A stretch of DNA of 64,000 bases from an uncultured Lachnospiraceae bacterium (GTDB lineage Bacteria; Bacillota; Clostridia; Lachnospirales; Lachnospiraceae): contig CAJUTQ010000084.1 in the NCBI GenBank assembly GCA_910589265.1, positions 1 through 64,000 of the forward strand. The letters are read 5' to 3'. Both the position numbers and the translations under genes were made by a program. The notes beneath the pieces were generated by a model. That model made no database searches, was not told the DNA's origin, and saw only the letters and a list, made by a program, of their open reading frames with translations. How positions within the stretch are numbered: the first letter of the stretch is position 1; the number at the start of each line of letters is the position of its first letter. Below, piece by piece: positions 63,824-64,000 of this stretch.

Positions 63824-64000
63824 TCTTTTTATTTCCTTTTCTGTCAGATTTAGCTACAAAAAAAACGGACAATCCTAAAATTATACTAATACCTAGCAAA
63901 ATAAAAATATCCTTTAAATTAAATATTTGTCTTCCATAAAATGAGCTTTCCCAAAATTTACTAATATATTTGAGAGGAGATATTACTGAAATCTTTCTCA
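63807..64000 (-). CDS. ABC-2 permease, C-terminal 63 residues (cut by window edge)
   Basis: The last part of a minus-strand frame reads 'SPLKYISKFWESSF' then a final helix 'DIFILLGISIILGLSVFFVAK' (shown in part) and a polar tail. This is the typical C-terminus of an ABC-2 permease. It is upstream of the TOMM genes and overlaps the next gene by 17 bases, so a second pump probably belongs to the operon. The rest lies to the right of the window. Confidence 0.7.
   Translation of the reverse strand, partial: RKISVISPLKYISKFWESSFYGRQIFNLKDIFILLGISIILGLSVFFVAKSDRKGNKKNENYS

Overview
The window looks like a chromosomal segment of a low-GC, Gram-positive anaerobe, most likely a Lachnospiraceae-type Clostridium relative. 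This is inferred from Firmicutes-style ribosome binding sites on nearly every gene, the secG-rnr-smpB block, feoA/feoB, GldG-type fused ABC permeases, DUF1292, DUF5662 and a high-cysteine small protein. No tRNA, rRNA or CRISPR array was seen.

Layout. (1) About 1-7500 reads as one side of an integrative/mobilizable element: the start of an XRE repressor, a divergent excisionase, an oriT-like hairpin array and a MobA/MobL relaxase. Its cargo is a LysR regulator with metE and metF behind a near-consensus MET-box. The region ends near a cluster of TTTCCCTT repeats that resembles a recombinase arm-site region. (2) About 7.5-16 kb is core genome: aroC, a lactonase-like propeller, a cupin regulator with potABCD, a UPF0303 protein and trpS. 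(3) 16.1-19.5 kb is a compact DNA-methyltransferase, AAA-ATPase and HNH-nuclease operon, probably anti-phage defence. (4) 19.7-48.2 kb is mostly housekeeping on the minus strand: a Cys-rich small protein, DUF5662, TraX, a GlgX-like GH13 that appears to have lost its catalytic residues, DUF1292, a UvrD-like helicase, gltX, feoBA, a GldG-type ABC exporter, smpB, rnr, secG, eno, gpmI, thiamine pyrophosphokinase with a second Pot-like transporter, and recJ. (5) 48.3-64 kb is a visibly AT-rich RiPP (modified-peptide) island.

The island holds three peptide-related modules. The first is an MFS transporter with an MccB/ThiF-like adenylyltransferase that carries an in-frame amber codon. The second is an ABC exporter followed by a stand-alone C39 leader-peptidase-like protein. 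The third is a long minus-strand TOMM-type (thiazole/oxazole-modified) operon. Its visible order is: ABC-2 permease (cut by the window edge), two unknown proteins, M16 metallopeptidase, YcaO cyclodehydratase, precursor peptide, RRE/E1-like partner, SagB-type dehydrogenase, ABC ATPase and ABC permease.

The precursor is the most striking object. It is 77 residues long and almost entirely two tandem 33-residue leader-core units, each with three Cys plus Thr and Ser. A 13-bp hairpin directly follows it. The likely flow is: the RRE/E1 partner and YcaO make azolines, SagB oxidises them to azoles, the M16 (or C39) protease cuts the units apart, and the ABC systems export the product and/or give immunity. 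The product and the two unknown proteins match nothing I recognise.
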